The notes: a model not told the origin generated them from the letters alone. DNA of 64,000 bases from Mikania micrantha (GCA_009363875.1 CM018680.1:10053426-10117425); one strand, 5' to 3'. Shown: positions 22,450-34,339, counted from the stretch's first letter. Translations and numbers: made by a program.

Positions 22450-23051
22450 GGCAGTTGGTGATTTTAGGGCACAAATTGGGAGTTCAAAGAAAAGAAGATT
22501 TCAAAGTGAAACGGTTTGTGAGAATGCGAATGAGCGGGAGACCTTTATATACCTTCGGATTTCAGCATTTAATATATAGACACATTAAATTTGAGATCCG
22601 GATGTCAGAAAAAGATCTTCCGATGACAGCTGGTTTCACAATTAATTTTCTCTGACTGAGGTGCTTCCGAAGAAGTGACTTTCGGAAGCAGCTTATTAGA
22701 CCAAAAGTGGAGTTTATAAGACCAAAGGTGTTCAGAAGAGATGTGCTTCCGAAGTATAAAATTTATACTGTCGGAAGCACTGCTTCTGAAGTGTTAGATA
22801 ATTCATTAGGCAAAATGTTCTTCGGAAGACACTTTCTTCTGAAGAGTACCTTGAGAAGCCTATGCTTCCGAAGATAATATATCGGAAGAGTATTACTTCA
22901 GAAGGTAATTTAGCTTCTGAAGTGTAAGATCTTCCGACTAAGGAAGAAATAATGCTTCCGAAGACTTAACCTATCTTCTGCTGAGTAGTTACTCATCGGT
23001 AGATAAGTTAAGTTTATCTTCCGAAGAATTATTTATTTCTTGTCAGTACAT
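22450..23051. repeat. Spacer between copia pol and third ORF, rich in CTTCCGAAG words
   Basis: No coding frame. From about 22660 to 23030 there are more than a dozen GCTTCCGAAG, CTTCGGAAG or CTTCTGAAG words, each a self-complementary or near self-complementary 9-10-mer, spaced 15-40 bases apart. The same words occur in both LTRs and again at 26660-26960. Confidence 0.7.
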
Positions 23052-25319
23052 TTATTCAAAGTTGATCATCCCAATGGATGTTATTAAGTACCTGAATCTT
23101 CCTTCATCAAACGCCTTTGTGAAGAGATCTGCCAAATTGTTTTCTGAATCAACCTTGACCAAATGAATCAACTTCTTTTCTGCACAATCTCTGATAAAAT
23201 GGTATCTGATGTCAATGTGCTTGGTCTTGGAATGCTTGACAGGATTATTGGTGATGGAGATTGCACTGGAATTGTCTATCTGAATAGGAGTATTGAACAG
23301 ATCTACTCCATAATCCTTCATCTGATTCTGGATCCAGATGACTTGTGCACAGCAGTTAGAAGCAGCTATATATTCAGCCTCTGCAGTAGAAGTAGAAACA
23401 CATGACTGTTTATTGCATTGCCAAGACACAATCCTGGATCCAAGAAATTGACATCCTCCTGATGTGGATTTCTTGCTGATGTTGCAACCCCCATAATCAC
23501 TGTCTGTATAAGCCATGAACTGGAAGTCTTCATTTCTAGGATACCATAATCCTAGACTTGGTGCTCCTTTGAGATATCTAAAGATTCTTTTTACAGACAG
23601 CATATGAGAGACTTTGGGATTAGCCTGAAATCTTGCACACACACAAGTTGCAAACATGATATCTGGCCTGCTTGCTGTGAGATACATCAAAGAGCCTATC
23701 ATTGCTCTGTACTGGTGCTGATCAACATCCTCCCCCTCAAGATCAGGGCTAAGAGATGTTGTTTTGGACATAGGAGTTCCCAGAGCTTTGCACTCAGAAA
23801 GCTTGAATCTTTCAAGAATGTCCTTGACATATTTTGATTGACTAATGAAAATCCCTGTAGGAGTTTGTTTCACTTGTAATCCAAGAAAGAAGGTGAGTTC
23901 TCCCATTGAACTCATCTCAAATTTGGATTTCATTAGTGATTCAAACTCCTTGCAGAGAGATTCATTAGTAGAACCAAAGATAATGTCATCAACATAGATT
24001 TGAACTAGCATGATATGTTGATTAGACTTCTTGAAAAAGAGAGTTTTATCAATTGTTCCTCTCTTGAATTTGTTTGCCAACAGAAAAGAAGATAAAGTTT
24101 CATACCATTTTCTGGGAGCTTGATGCAACCCATAAAGAGCCTTATCAAGCTTACAGACATGATCAGGAAACTTTGGATCTTCAAATCCTGGAGGTTGGCA
24201 CACATATACTTCTTCATCAATTTTTCCATAAAGAAAGGCACTTTTAACATCCATCTGAAACACTTTGAAATCTTTTGCAGCTGCAAATGCCAAAAATATT
24301 CTAATAGCTTCAATTCTGGCAACCGGTGCAAAGACTTCATCATAGTCAATGCCTTCCTCTTGAGTGTATCCCTGAACAACCAATCTTGCTTTGTTCTTGA
24401 TGACAAAACCTTTGTCATCTTTCTTGTTTCTGAACACCCATTTGGTTCCAATGGCATACTTTCCTTTAGGCAAAGGGCAAGTTTTCCAAACTCCTTGTCT
24501 TTGGAACTGAAGAAGCTCTTCTTGCATAGCTTCTACCCAACTGTTATCTTTTAAAGCCTCTGCAACCTTCTTAGGCTCTATTTGGGATAGAAAGCAAGAG
24601 AACAAGCAAACATTTGCTTCATGCATAGAGCTTCTAGTTCTGACACCTTCTTCTACATTGCCAATGATGTTTTCAACTGGATGAGTGTTGTGAATTCGAG
24701 TCCTTGGAATCACATCCAGTTGAGAAGATTCATCCACGTTGAGTGACTCAAGGTTAGGAAGAACTACCTCAAGCTGGATTTCTGGCAGATCATGTGGATT
24801 CACAGTTTGGACTGTTGTGGGTTGGTTTTCTCTGGGAGTAGTGGTTTCCAGAGAATTTTCCTCTGCTGAAGGACTTCCTACTTCTTCTTGATGTTGTGAA
24901 TTAGAAGCAGCTTCAATTGAGGGACCTGCCTGAGATGTGTTGATTGTCTCAGACTGTGACACATCATTTTGTGTTGAAGTGGATTCTGCCAAGTTTTGTC
25001 TTGAAGCTATTGGCAGTTCAACACGAAAGTCATCTTCTCTTGAGCCTTTGGAGGTGTCTGTGGTAGCTGACTGTGAAACTGGAACATACTCTTTCACCAG
25101 ATTAAATGCAGATGTAAAACTATCAAGATCAAACAACCAATCAGGGCCGGTTCCAGGTTTATTGAGAGTATGTTCATTGAACTGAACATTTGCAGACTCT
25201 TCAATAACTCTGGATGCTTTGATGTATACTCTATACGCTTTAGCATTTGAAGAGTACCCAACAAAGTAGCCCTCTGCTGATTTCTCAGCAAACTTGGCTA
25301 AGTAATCTTTAGTATTCAA
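23052..25319 (-). CDS. Copia reverse transcriptase and RNase H
   Basis: 755 residues in one frame. The Ser/Thr-rich N-terminal part follows integrase. The RT begins near residue 258 (NSWVEAMQEELLQFQRQGVW), has the GTKWVFRNKKDDKG and FQMDVKSAFLYGKIDEEVYV motifs and the catalytic YVDDIIFGS. RNase H shows AYTDSDYGG, STAEAEYIA and HIDIRYHFIRD and ends at SIGMINFE, the usual copia C-terminus. The start of the frame (NTKDYLAKFAEKSAEGYFVG) is really the end of integrase, joined across a frameshift at about 25318. It would be part of one polyprotein with gag, protease and integrase if the frameshifts were repaired. Confidence 0.95.
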   Translation of the reverse strand: MNTKDYLAKFAEKSAEGYFVGYSSNAKAYRVYIKASRVIEESANVQFNEHTLNKPGTGPDWLFDLDSFTSAFNLVKEYVPVSQSATTDTSKGSREDDFRVELPIASRQNLAESTSTQNDVSQSETINTSQAGPSIEAASNSQHQEEVGSPSAEENSLETTTPRENQPTTVQTVNPHDLPEIQLEVVLPNLESLNVDESSQLDVIPRTRIHNTHPVENIIGNVEEGVRTRSSMHEANVCLFSCFLSQIEPKKVAEALKDNSWVEAMQEELLQFQRQGVWKTCPLPKGKYAIGTKWVFRNKKDDKGFVIKNKARLVVQGYTQEEGIDYDEVFAPVARIEAIRIFLAFAAAKDFKVFQMDVKSAFLYGKIDEEVYVCQPPGFEDPKFPDHVCKLDKALYGLHQAPRKWYETLSSFLLANKFKRGTIDKTLFFKKSNQHIMLVQIYVDDIIFGSTNESLCKEFESLMKSKFEMSSMGELTFFLGLQVKQTPTGIFISQSKYVKDILERFKLSECKALGTPMSKTTSLSPDLEGEDVDQHQYRAMIGSLMYLTASRPDIMFATCVCARFQANPKVSHMLSVKRIFRYLKGAPSLGLWYPRNEDFQFMAYTDSDYGGCNISKKSTSGGCQFLGSRIVSWQCNKQSCVSTSTAEAEYIAASNCCAQVIWIQNQMKDYGVDLFNTPIQIDNSSAISITNNPVKHSKTKHIDIRYHFIRDCAEKKLIHLVKVDSENNLADLFTKAFDEGRFRYLITSIGMINFE

Positions 25320-25911
25320 GATGGTGCATTGACATCCAAATGGTTTTTGAGAAATCCAATGAATGGCTTTCTCTTATGCCAAATTTCATAAGGAGTCATG
25401 CCATGTGACTTAACTACCAATATTCTATTTTGGACATAACAGGCAGTGTTGACTGCTTCTGCCCAAAAAGTTATTGGAAGTTTGGCATCAGACAACATGG
25501 TTCTTGCAGCCTCAATTAGTGTCCTATTCCTTCTCTCAGCGACACCATTTTGTTGTGGAGTTCTAGGAGCACTAAATTGTCTTGTGATACCTTTAGATTC
25601 ACAAAAAGAATTTAAAACATGATTCTTGAATTCTGTTCCTTGATCTGACCTGATTATTTTTACATGATGGTCACTTTCATTCTCCACCCTGAGTATAAAT
25701 GACTTTAGGATTTCGGCAGTTTCATCCTTGGTATTTAAGAAAAACACCCAGGTATACCGAGAGAAATCATCAGTAACCACCAAGCAGTATGATTTTCTAC
25801 CAAGACTTTTAACACTTGTGGGACCAAACAAGTCCATATGTAGTAAATGAAGGACTGTGGTAATTGAATTTATCTCTTTGGCATAATGAGATGACTTGTG
25901 CTGCTTACCCT
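25316..25911 (-). pseudogene. Copia integrase core (frameshifted at both ends)
   Basis: Integrase inserts the cDNA into the genome. The minus strand shows HMDLFGPTSVKSLGRKSY and VTDDFSRYTWVFFL (first catalytic Asp region), IRSDQGTEFKNHVL (second Asp), GITRQFSAPRTPQQNGVAER with the catalytic Glu in NGVAER, and WAEAVNTACYVQNR. At the 3' end KPFIGFLK runs out of frame into the RT frame. An upstream break separates it from the HHCC region at about 25960-25860 (CVACLKGKQHKSSHYA). Confidence 0.9.
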
Positions 25912-26835
25912 TTAAGCATGCAACACATTTATCAACACATATGAATTCTTTTGTTGTAAACCAGTTACTAAATTATTTTTGACCAGTTTATTCATATTTT
26001 TGAGGTTTACATGACAAAGTCTTCTATGCCAAAGTGATGATTCATCAAGTGAAGCTTTTGAGACAAAGCAGTTTATATTACTAAGAGGTGCAGCTGTGCT
26101 CATATCTAGCATATACATGTTATTTCTTCTTTGAGCTCTGAGTAGAATTTGATCATTTGGTATCACAAATCCTGGTTTCAGAACAATGCATTCATGCTCA
26201 GTAAACAACATGTTATGCTTTTGATCACACACCTGTGATACACTTAGTAAATTGTAGTTAAGTTCTTTTACAAAATGTACATTCTCAAAGCTTACCTTAC
26301 CATTTGTGATTGTGCCTCTACCTGTTATGTAACCTCCTACTGGATCACTTCCAAAAGCAACAGACCCGCCAAAGAATGGTTCATATTTGTGCAAAAGGGT
26401 CTTGTTGCCTGTCATGTGCCTGGAGCAGCCACTGTCAACTATCCACAAGTTGCCTTTTGATTCCTGCTGTCCCTGCACATGACCAGAAGTGAGTTAGTTT
26501 CTGATGGGAACCCAAGCCCATGTGGTCTTGGGTTTACCATTTGCATCATTGTAAGTAAATTTCTTTGATATCATCTTAGATGGGACAGATGATGTGCTTG
26601 CTTCTGATGGGAGTGATGGCTTATCAGTTGATTCCTTCTTCATCCATGCTTGTTTTGTCTTTTGAGTTGTCGGAAGACTTTGTTTGTTTGATAGTCATCG
26701 GAGGCTACTTTTCCTTTTCTATCGGAAGCTTCCTTTTCTTTTCTTCCGATGCTCTTCTTCCGAAGAAAGATGATTTCTTTTGTTTGTTGAAAGCATTCCT
26801 TTGATGAGCTTCCGAGGTTCCTTTTCTTTCGAAAG
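25912..26835 (-). pseudogene. Copia protease and GAG-pre-integrase region (broken)
   Basis: Aspartic protease start WIVDSGCSRHMTGNK (about 26450-26405), where the family has DSGA/DSGC, then VAFGSDPVGGYITGRGTI, NYNLLSVSQVCDQKHNM, and the pre-integrase LWHRRLCHVNLKNMNKLV (about 26030). Upstream, 26480-26835 has stops in all minus frames and carries the CTTCCGA-type words. Frame breaks on both sides. Confidence 0.85.
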
Positions 26836-29197
26836 CTACCATTTTCTTTGCTTCAAAAGCATTCTTTTCGGAAGCCTTTTGTTTTGTTTCTTCCTGTTAT
26901 TGGATGTACTTGCTTCCGATACCTTCTTGACTGGATTTCTTCTCTGTTCTTCCGAGGAAGTAGATGACTTACTCCAACTATTCTTTCTTCCTCTTCCCTG
27001 TGATTTTGAGGAAATTCTGCTTCTTGGATTATAGAAGCAATCAGCAGCAAAATGATTCTTTTCACCGCACATCAGACATATAATTTGACTGTTTGGAGAG
27101 TTTGGCTTCTTATTCCTTTTATCAAAGTCTGAGCTTTGATCCTCAGAGAGTGATGATTTGGATGTTCCAACATATTTGTTAGTCTTAGACTTTGCCTGTT
27201 TCCCTGGAGAATTGATCTTTCTCTCCATTGATCTACCTCTTTTTGACTTGTCAGACGGGCAAGTCACATACTCATCTGAGGAGATATTTTCTGTGGTCTT
27301 AGCTTTGATAAAAACTGTTGAATGTTTCTTAGTTTTCTTATTTTGTTTCTTAATTTTCAAAGCTTGTTTTTCTTTTACTGGTTTAATAGAAATATCATCC
27401 TCATCTGAGCATGTTGAGGTACTTGGATTAGAAAGATTATCCGTTTGAACCACCTTGTGTATATCCAACTCCTCATTATATACAAGGTCAACTAGTGATT
27501 TACACCTAACATCTGTTATGGGAGTATAAGCAGATGGAGGTTCCACTTTGTTATATCCCAAACCAGCCCCATTTTTATTCACAAGTTCAGTTGTGCTGCT
27601 CATTCTAAAAAGTTTTTCATATTTTTCACCTTGGCTTAGAAATTTGTCTCTGTAAGACTCAGCCAATACAAGTTCAGTCTTGGCAGTGGTTAGTCTTTCT
27701 AAAAGATTTTTTAATTTGACACTGTTTGTTAGTATCTTCATGTTTTAAACTTGAAATGGTCTTTTCCATTTCTTCAATCTTTTCTTTGTAATTTCTTTCA
27801 ACCTCAAAGAAATTTGCCTTGACTACTTGTAGAGACTCAAGCTCATTACAGAGTTGAGAATTTATTTTCTTATAAATAGTTAATGTTTCTAAGCATTCAG
27901 GTGAGCACATGCTATCAGTTACCTTGCTTGAGGAAGATGAGTCATTTGTCATCAAAGCACTGTTGGAGATAGAGGCATCCTCAGCTTGAAAGCTCCAGTC
28001 TGCAAAATCTTGTTCAGCAATGTTTGCATTGTTTGATGAGCTTGATGGTCTTTGTTGTGGTTGCCCAGAAGTTGTCGGCTGAGTTCCTGTGGACTTGCAT
28101 TCTCTGGCAAAGTGGCCTAACTGTTGACAGTTAAAGCATTTGAGTTTAGATTTGTCAAGTCCAAACCCAGTCTTCATATTGTGCTTTTTGAACTGTCTGC
28201 CGGTTCTTTGGTAAAACTTCTTTGCCCTGTATGAAATCATAGCCATTTGATAGTTTATATCCATCTCCTCAAGATCATCTGCAGGAATACCATCCAAGTC
28301 TTCTTGACACAGATGAAAGTAATTGGTCTCCTCAGCCATAAAAGCTCCTTGCCCAGAGGTTAGTAGTGGGGTTGGGTTAGAGACAAGGTTTGATGAATTT
28401 GGAGTTTCTGGAAATGTGACAGTGGGTGTGGAGGTAGAATGGTAGAGGGGTTGATAGCTTTGGTATGGAGGATTATTGATGGGTGCATAAAGAGCAGCTG
28501 AACCAGATGGTGAGTGGGAGACTTTAGATTCTTGGGCATCTAATTCCATCTGATAGGCACTGAGAATACCAAACAGCTCTCCTAAAGTTAGAGTTTTCAG
28601 GTTTTCTGTTCTTCTGATTGTTACCGAATAAATATTCCATGCCTTTGGAAGAGACCTCAGAAATTTTCTGAGCACATCTTGATTATCAAGAGTTACACCT
28701 GCAGTAGTTAATTCATCCACAAGTTGGACATACCTTAGGTACTGAGAAGACATATTCTCATTGTTTTGTTGACAAAAGTTTTCAAACTTCTGTTTCAGCA
28801 TATCCTTCTTGTTTTCTTTGACATCTTCTGAACCTTCATACATCTGCTTCAAGGAATTCCACAGTTCTTGAGCAGACTTGCATTTCTTGAATGCATGTAT
28901 AATGGAGTTCGGTATTGACATCTGAATGAGCCAAAGAGCTTTAGAATCAACTTCCATCTTCTTGTAATCTTCGTCTGAGTACATAGATGGATCTTTTGGT
29001 ACTGCAGCAACTCCAGCACCAGCAGCAGCAACTGTAGGAATGTAGGGACCTTCAAGAACAGACTTCCAAAGTTTGAAGTCTTGGTTCCTGATGAACCCTT
29101 CCATTCTGACTTTCCAGGTATCGAAGTCTTCAGGTGTGAACATTGGTGGCTTGTTGAGAGTGCCATTTTCTGTATCATGTTTGTTTAGAGCAGCCAT
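26836..29197 (-). pseudogene. Copia gag polyprotein with two zinc knuckles (one frameshift)
   Basis: Forms the virus-like particle and binds element RNA. The frame from 29197 has FDTWKVRMEGFIRNQDFKLW, ELWNSLKQMYEGSEDVKENK (UBN2-type capsid domain), and the zinc knuckle CFNCQQLGHFARECKS near residue 358. A single-base shift near 27735 moves reading to a second frame (27741-26836) with a Lys/Ser-rich region and a second knuckle, CLMCGEKNHFAADCF. The first half starts with MAALNKHDTENG, about 120 bases after the PBS. Two knuckles and a long linker fit the SIRE lineage. If the shift is a sequencing error, this gag is intact. Confidence 0.9.
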
Positions 29198-29299
29198 CTT
29201 AGACAGACACAGAAAATATGAGTGTTAATACTATGAGATTTTATAAGAAATAGAACTGGTAACTTGATGATGATTAGTCAGTCAAGTTCAAGAGCCAAT

Positions 29300-29312
29300 G
29301 GCTCTGATACCA
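29300..29312 (-). promoter_or_regulatory. Copia primer binding site (initiator Met tRNA)
   Basis: TGGTATCAGAGCC on the minus strand two bases after the 5' LTR; complementary to the 3' end of plant initiator methionine tRNA. Confidence 0.9.
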
Positions 29313-29314
29313 CT

Positions 29315-30109
29315 TGTAGGATCGGGTTGTTAATTCTAAACAACACTTCACAAGTATTTCTTACTTAACTCTAACAGATGCGGAATGTTCTGTTAGAATG
29401 ATCTCACAATTACACTCAAAATGACACAGTAATAATCTTTGAACAATAATAAGAACACAAGAATAATTCAAGCTCAAGGATATATTTCTCTCAAAGTGGA
29501 AGTATACAAGCAAGCACACTTCAAACAACCATACATTGGGAGGTTATATAGCCGAGGCTACAACCGTATACACTTAGGAATACAAGTTGGGTATACTAGA
29601 CAAGTACATAAAGTAAAGCTTATTCTAGTATGTTGAGTGTCTTAACAGGCTAAGACACTCTTTCATAATCATTACATTAATAGACATTGACTTTACAAAA
29701 GACTACTAAATACAAAAGACATTTAATGTTATTGATCTTCAAGGCTTCAGATGATCTTATGCATTTAATGTAGCATGGGAGAGGTAAGGTGCTTTATCTG
29801 ACTCATTACATGTTGTTTCTATCTTTATTCAGACCAACATGTCTTGTGTCAGTACCTTTTGTACCATAAGAGTAATCTGCTACAGTCTTTGTCAGAGGAT
29901 AAACCTCGGAAGTCTTTGTCTTTAGTGCATAAGAGGATTCCTCGGAAGCAGTTGTCTTGTATAACATTCGGCAGGAACCAGTTATCCTTCGGAAGCAATG
30001 CTGCTTCCGAAGAATCACTTCTTCCTTCCGAAGGTGTTTATTCAAAGAGGCTCCTATACTTGGACAAAACAAGAAGTTTGGTGAGCATCAGCCTTTATTA
30101 GTCTTTACA
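29315..30109 (-). repeat. Copia 5' LTR
   Basis: 795 bp direct partner of 18154-18946 with only a few one- or two-base indels by eye; begins TGTAGGATCGGG (plus) and ends TTTACA beside TSD GATTG. Confidence 0.95.
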
Positions 30110-30511
30110 GATTGATTCTGGGAGGGAATGGTAATGCATGTGTGTGTTGATGGGTGGGAAGCAAGAGTTCTTGCGGTCTTCAATTTTCTCAAGGTCTTTT
30201 TCTAGGAAAAGAATGCAATCATGAGGTAAGGTGTTGAGTAATGGACTAGTGGATTCATCGAACTTTTCGCGGGTTATGATGGCAAAAACCAAAGCCTTTA
30301 GCCATGTTGTGCCAGTTTTGGGGAAACTGCACAGAAAGATATCGCTTGGAGCAGCCTTGAACCGTTGTTGCGCTAAGAATTTTTCTTCAAGGAAATCTTT
30401 ATTGTTCCACACGTCCTCATGCTTGTACAAGGTGAACCTATTTTTCAACCAGCTACAAGTGTGTTGTGGAAGTGTTTTGATTGTCTCTTCCATGTATGAT
30501 CGAGATGACAC
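30110..30511 (-). pseudogene. Sulfotransferase copy 2, 5' half
   Basis: First 134 codons of a plant cytosolic SOT. It begins MSSRSYMEETIKTLP at 30511 (MEETIK at 30493 is a second possible start), has the PAPS-binding loop CSFPKTGTTWLKALVF, the segment HDCILFLEKDLEKIEDRKNS and NTHMHYHSLPES, and then runs into the copia LTR. The next residues are found 11,956 bases away at 18153, after removal of one GATTG. Before the insertion the gene still carried frameshifts in its 3' half, unless those are sequence errors. Confidence 0.9.
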
Positions 30512-31876
30512 AACACAATTTTGAAGTTATGCCTTTTTTTTTGTTCTTGATTTCGGTCCAACCGGTCCGACCAGTAACCCGGTGATGTTCGGTTCGATTT
30601 TGAAAACATTGAGTACAACAGATGGCTATTCCTACATAAAATCAAGTGCAAGCTTACAACGAAAAAACAAAGCGGAATCAAGACCACACAACAATCAGTA
30701 CAACACCTACAATTCACTCTTTATCCCTAAAATTATAGCTAATATGAGAGAAAATGAATCATTTTGGGACAAATACCTTCTCGTTCAATGAATTACAGCT
30801 GGAGTTACAAATGCACCAACATCAAATTTATCGAACGACTTGAAGATATTGAGCGACCACCTACGGCCAGCCACCGTGTGTCATCGCCTTCACCATCGCA
30901 AGTCGTTTGAAGACCAAGAACCCTAGATCGAAGGAAGAGGAATAGAACACAATGTTGATCGCTTGCTCGGAAAAAGCCTGTTCGAATTTCGCTCGGTTTA
31001 AAACGAGCCGAGAGCGAGCTATGGCAAGCACGCTTGTCGCTCGGTCGGATAGTCGTATATGACGTACAAGTTACATATATGTATAATAAGGTCATGAAAA
31101 AGAATTCAAAGATTTGGGTTAATTTTGCCAGGGTTAATGGATTACTGCAATTAATGTGGGTTATTATATGATCCTAATCCTATATATATATATATATATA
31201 ATATAGTATACTGCATAAATAATAACTAACGCTTATAGTTGTAACCCGTGTAACTTTGCTAAGATCAATCTGAACCATTGATTTTTTTTCAAACATTATT
31301 TTAACGCATGTATTCCCTTCTTTTATACATATGTGTATATTTATAACCGAGTAAGAGTTTACATCATTATAGGTTTTTGACTTGCATTGATGTAAATATG
31401 GGACATCGAAAAAAATTATAAAAAACTGGTCGAGCCTATAACATAATTAAAGAGAAAAATAAGTTGAGTATAATAATGCAATTGTTTTAAAAAAATTATA
31501 CTATAAAAATTTATGAATGTTTAAAAAAGGAGTAAAATTTATATACTTTTATTAGAGTTTTTAAAATATATAAGATGGTAACATAGACATTTGTCATCAC
31601 CATATTAAATTATACTTTTTGATAAGTATAAAATATCCTCACATATTAAAATAGAGTAATCATACGCCACATAATCTTATTTACTTGACTTTTTTTATTA
31701 TAATTAGAAGATACTTAATGAGTTACTGCAAAGAATCCGACTTATATTTATTCTCAATCTTATAAATACAATGGTCAGAACTATAAACATAAAAATGTTG
31801 CTGTTCTTTAGTAATTGTTTTTAAAAACGTATATAATTTCAATTCCAAAATATGTTCCTTTTTGACAATAAATATA
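30512..31876. other. Upstream flank of sulfotransferase copy 2, AT-rich
   Basis: A short GC-rich piece at 30550-30600 (GGTCCAACCGGTCCGACC) and another at 30980-31060 (CTCGGTTTAAAACGAGCCGAG) look like relics of hAT-type MITEs. The rest is AT-rich with a TA microsatellite at 31181-31205. No gene is seen on either strand. Confidence 0.5.
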
Positions 31877-31930
31877 GGGTCATTTTATTTGAACACCCCT
31901 CTTTTTTATTTTAACACCCCAGCGAAATAA

Positions 31931-32135
31931 GACGGGCCGTACTGGTCAGTACGACCGTATAGGGTACAGACAAACATTCCAGAGGAATGTATTGGATTCA
32001 GTGAAGATTATTTGGACGGGACGTACAGGTCAGTACGGCCCGTACATGCCTTGATAAATTTTACAAGCCAATTTGGGTGTCAACCAGTGTAGAGTCATTT
32101 TATACGGCCCGTACAGGGCAGTTCGGACCATATAG
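31931..32135. repeat. MULE-2 left subterminal palindrome array
   Basis: Three units: GACGGGCCGTAC facing AGTACGACCGT (about 31931-31961), GACGTACAGG facing CAGTACGGCCCGTAC (about 32019-32046), and ATACGGCCCGTAC facing TTCGGACCATAT (about 32102-32132). The spacer contains ACATTCCAGAGGAATG. The arms match those of the array at 57735-58015. Confidence 0.75.
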
Positions 32136-32282
32136 GAATTATTTATTTTATTTAAACTTAATTTATGTATTTTATTAATTTTTATTGATATACGTCTATT
32201 ACATTAAACGATATTAATTATTTACGTAATCGTTCTAACTAAATATTTTATTTTATAATTAGTTTGTTTACGTTAATTTAAC

Positions 32283-32558
32283 TTAAACGTTATAAGTTTG
32301 TCGCGTAATTATTAAAAAAAACAACACAACTAGAAACAATACAAATAAAGAACGAAACATACATATATACACAACATGAGTTTTACATATAAGGAAACAA
32401 AATACAAAAACACAAACTACACAAAGAACCTCCGGTTGGTCCAGCGGAGGATCCGTCGGCTCAGTAGACGCGTGGCTCCGGTAACGGTGGAAGCTATGAC
32501 CCGTTTCGTCGCGCATGATCTGACACGACGTCGATCGTCCACTGGACCATATCCTTCA
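32283..32558 (-). pseudogene. MULE-2 3' coding remnant (tail of second ORF?)
   Basis: The minus strand from the LTR junction reads KDMVQWTIDVVSDHARRNGS before a stop, then T-rich DNA. Its place and its helical, Trp-containing tail recall RLDRLEWMMRWMMEQL at the end of the MULE-1 second ORF. The similarity is weak and was judged by eye. Confidence 0.3.
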
Positions 32559-34339
32559 TGTAACATCAGTGCCGGAACCGTACCGGAACAGTGATCTTAA
32601 ACAGTAACATGAACAATAAACAGGTACGAACTATATACATTTCAGCGCATTTCATATTCATATCAATTATCATTATCATTTGATGTTATCATATAGCAAA
32701 CTCCGAACTATTTCAGAGAAACAAAGTTCATAACTATGGTTTATTAGTCAGATAATTATCTGGCAACACAGAACCATTATGTGATTATTTGTTAGGATTT
32801 ATTACGTATAAAGTATGTGAGGCTTAATAGAACAAAACACACGGTTGTTGTCACGTGAATGCTAAACCAGCGGATTATTCGTATAGGTGACAATCTGTAC
32901 GAATATATGTGAAGGTTTAATGTTCTGAATAATGTCCGTTAATTAGAAAACAATATTGGAAATTATGGTTAATGCCGTGTTCGTACGAATGACGATTCGA
33001 ACGAATACGCGTAATGACTGTACGATTCAATTTAAACAAGTAAAATAAATAAATTTTTAAAATAAACAAAAGATAATTAGTTAATTTATTAGGAATCACA
33101 ACTTAAACTAATTTTATAAATTATATTTTATAATTCGTGTCGTTTCGTTACGAGGAAAACGATAATTTACGCGAAACCGAGCGAGTCCGAACTTACCGAT
33201 TATTTTACTTCATTAAATGAAACATTTATTTCTCTAACTACCACCACCAACCTTCTTCTTGCATCTCATTTTCGTTCTCACCATCCTCTCTCTAGAAAAG
33301 AAAACTCTCCCAACTTCTCTCTACAATTTCTAGCTCAAATCTCCTCGGATTCAAGTGATTCTTGGCTCAAGACGACCACCACGTCAAGTAGATCAAGAAA
33401 GTACAAAGGATCTAAGTTTTTCTCCACCAATTCCGAGGTAAATCACTATTTTAGTTCGGTTTGTAATAGGAATCATGAGTTCTCTTGGGTTGTTGCTATT
33501 TAATCGAGTTAAACACTTAGGAATCATGGGGGAGACTTTTATAAACTACTAGTAAGCTTTAGAACTAACCTGCAACAGATTAGAGCCCAAAGAAACGAAG
33601 ATGATGATGAATAGGAGTCGGCCGAACCCTATGGAGCTGGGCGAAGTCCTAGCCGAACCCATGCTCCCTATGTGAGAGCATGAGAAGCATACTAAAATCT
33701 ATTGAAACATAAAGTGTAACTAAGGTACTCATGGGATTCAAATTTATATAACAAGAGTCAAAAATTTTGGTTTAAGGATAAATTATTGGGTATACAACTA
33801 ACACAAATCATTAAACCACTTATGACAAAGTGTGAACTTCATTTAGGTGGTCATATGAGATATTTAGGATGGATTGTAAGGGATCAAACAAAGAATCATT
33901 TCTGTCACACCCCGAGCCGGCGGGGTTGGATCGGAGTCCCCGTCGGGCGGAAGGTTCTCGGGGCACGATATTGTGAGTGATAATCAATAGTGATCAGATT
34001 GTTTACATTGCACATGATATAAATGAGAAATGCTAAATAGAATAGAATTACAAAGTTAAATTACATCCAAATCGTTCATAATTTAACAATGTAAATCTAT
34101 CAGAAACATCGTAAAATAACTATCTTGTAACTGCACAAGATATACAAAATAATGATATGATGATGTTTCCAAAAATATGCAGGTCCAAAAATACTAAGTC
34201 TTCTATCTGAAGTCCTAGTCCAAAAGCATAAGCTTCTTAATTGACCTGTTCGTCACCTGAGAAGTCATGCAAAAATAAAGTCAACACATGGTTGGTGAGT
34301 TCATATAGTTTAAAGTTTTGAAAATGATTTGTAAACCTC

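Larger units (their letters stand above)
18154..30109 (-). mobile_element. Complete SIRE-type copia retrotransposon, 11,956 bp
   Basis: Flanked by TSD GATTG (18149-18153 and 30110-30114). The two LTRs are 793 bp (18154-18946) and 795 bp (29315-30109) and begin TGTAGGATCGGG and end TTTACA. The minus-strand order is LTR, PBS, gag, protease, integrase, RT-RNase H, spacer, third ORF, polypurine tract, LTR; integrase before RT makes it Ty1/copia. A long gag and a third ORF after pol point to the SIRE/Maximus lineage. By eye the LTRs differ only by about five small indels, implying a recent insertion. It lies inside sulfotransferase copy 2. Confidence 0.95.

Noticed and set aside
18154..30109. Copia third ORF as a true envelope protein
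   Set aside because: No signal peptide, transmembrane segment or cleavage site was visible; only its position matches SIRE1 env.
32376..32594. Plus-strand ORF spanning the MULE-2/LTR junction
   Set aside because: It crosses a clear element boundary and has no recognisable content.
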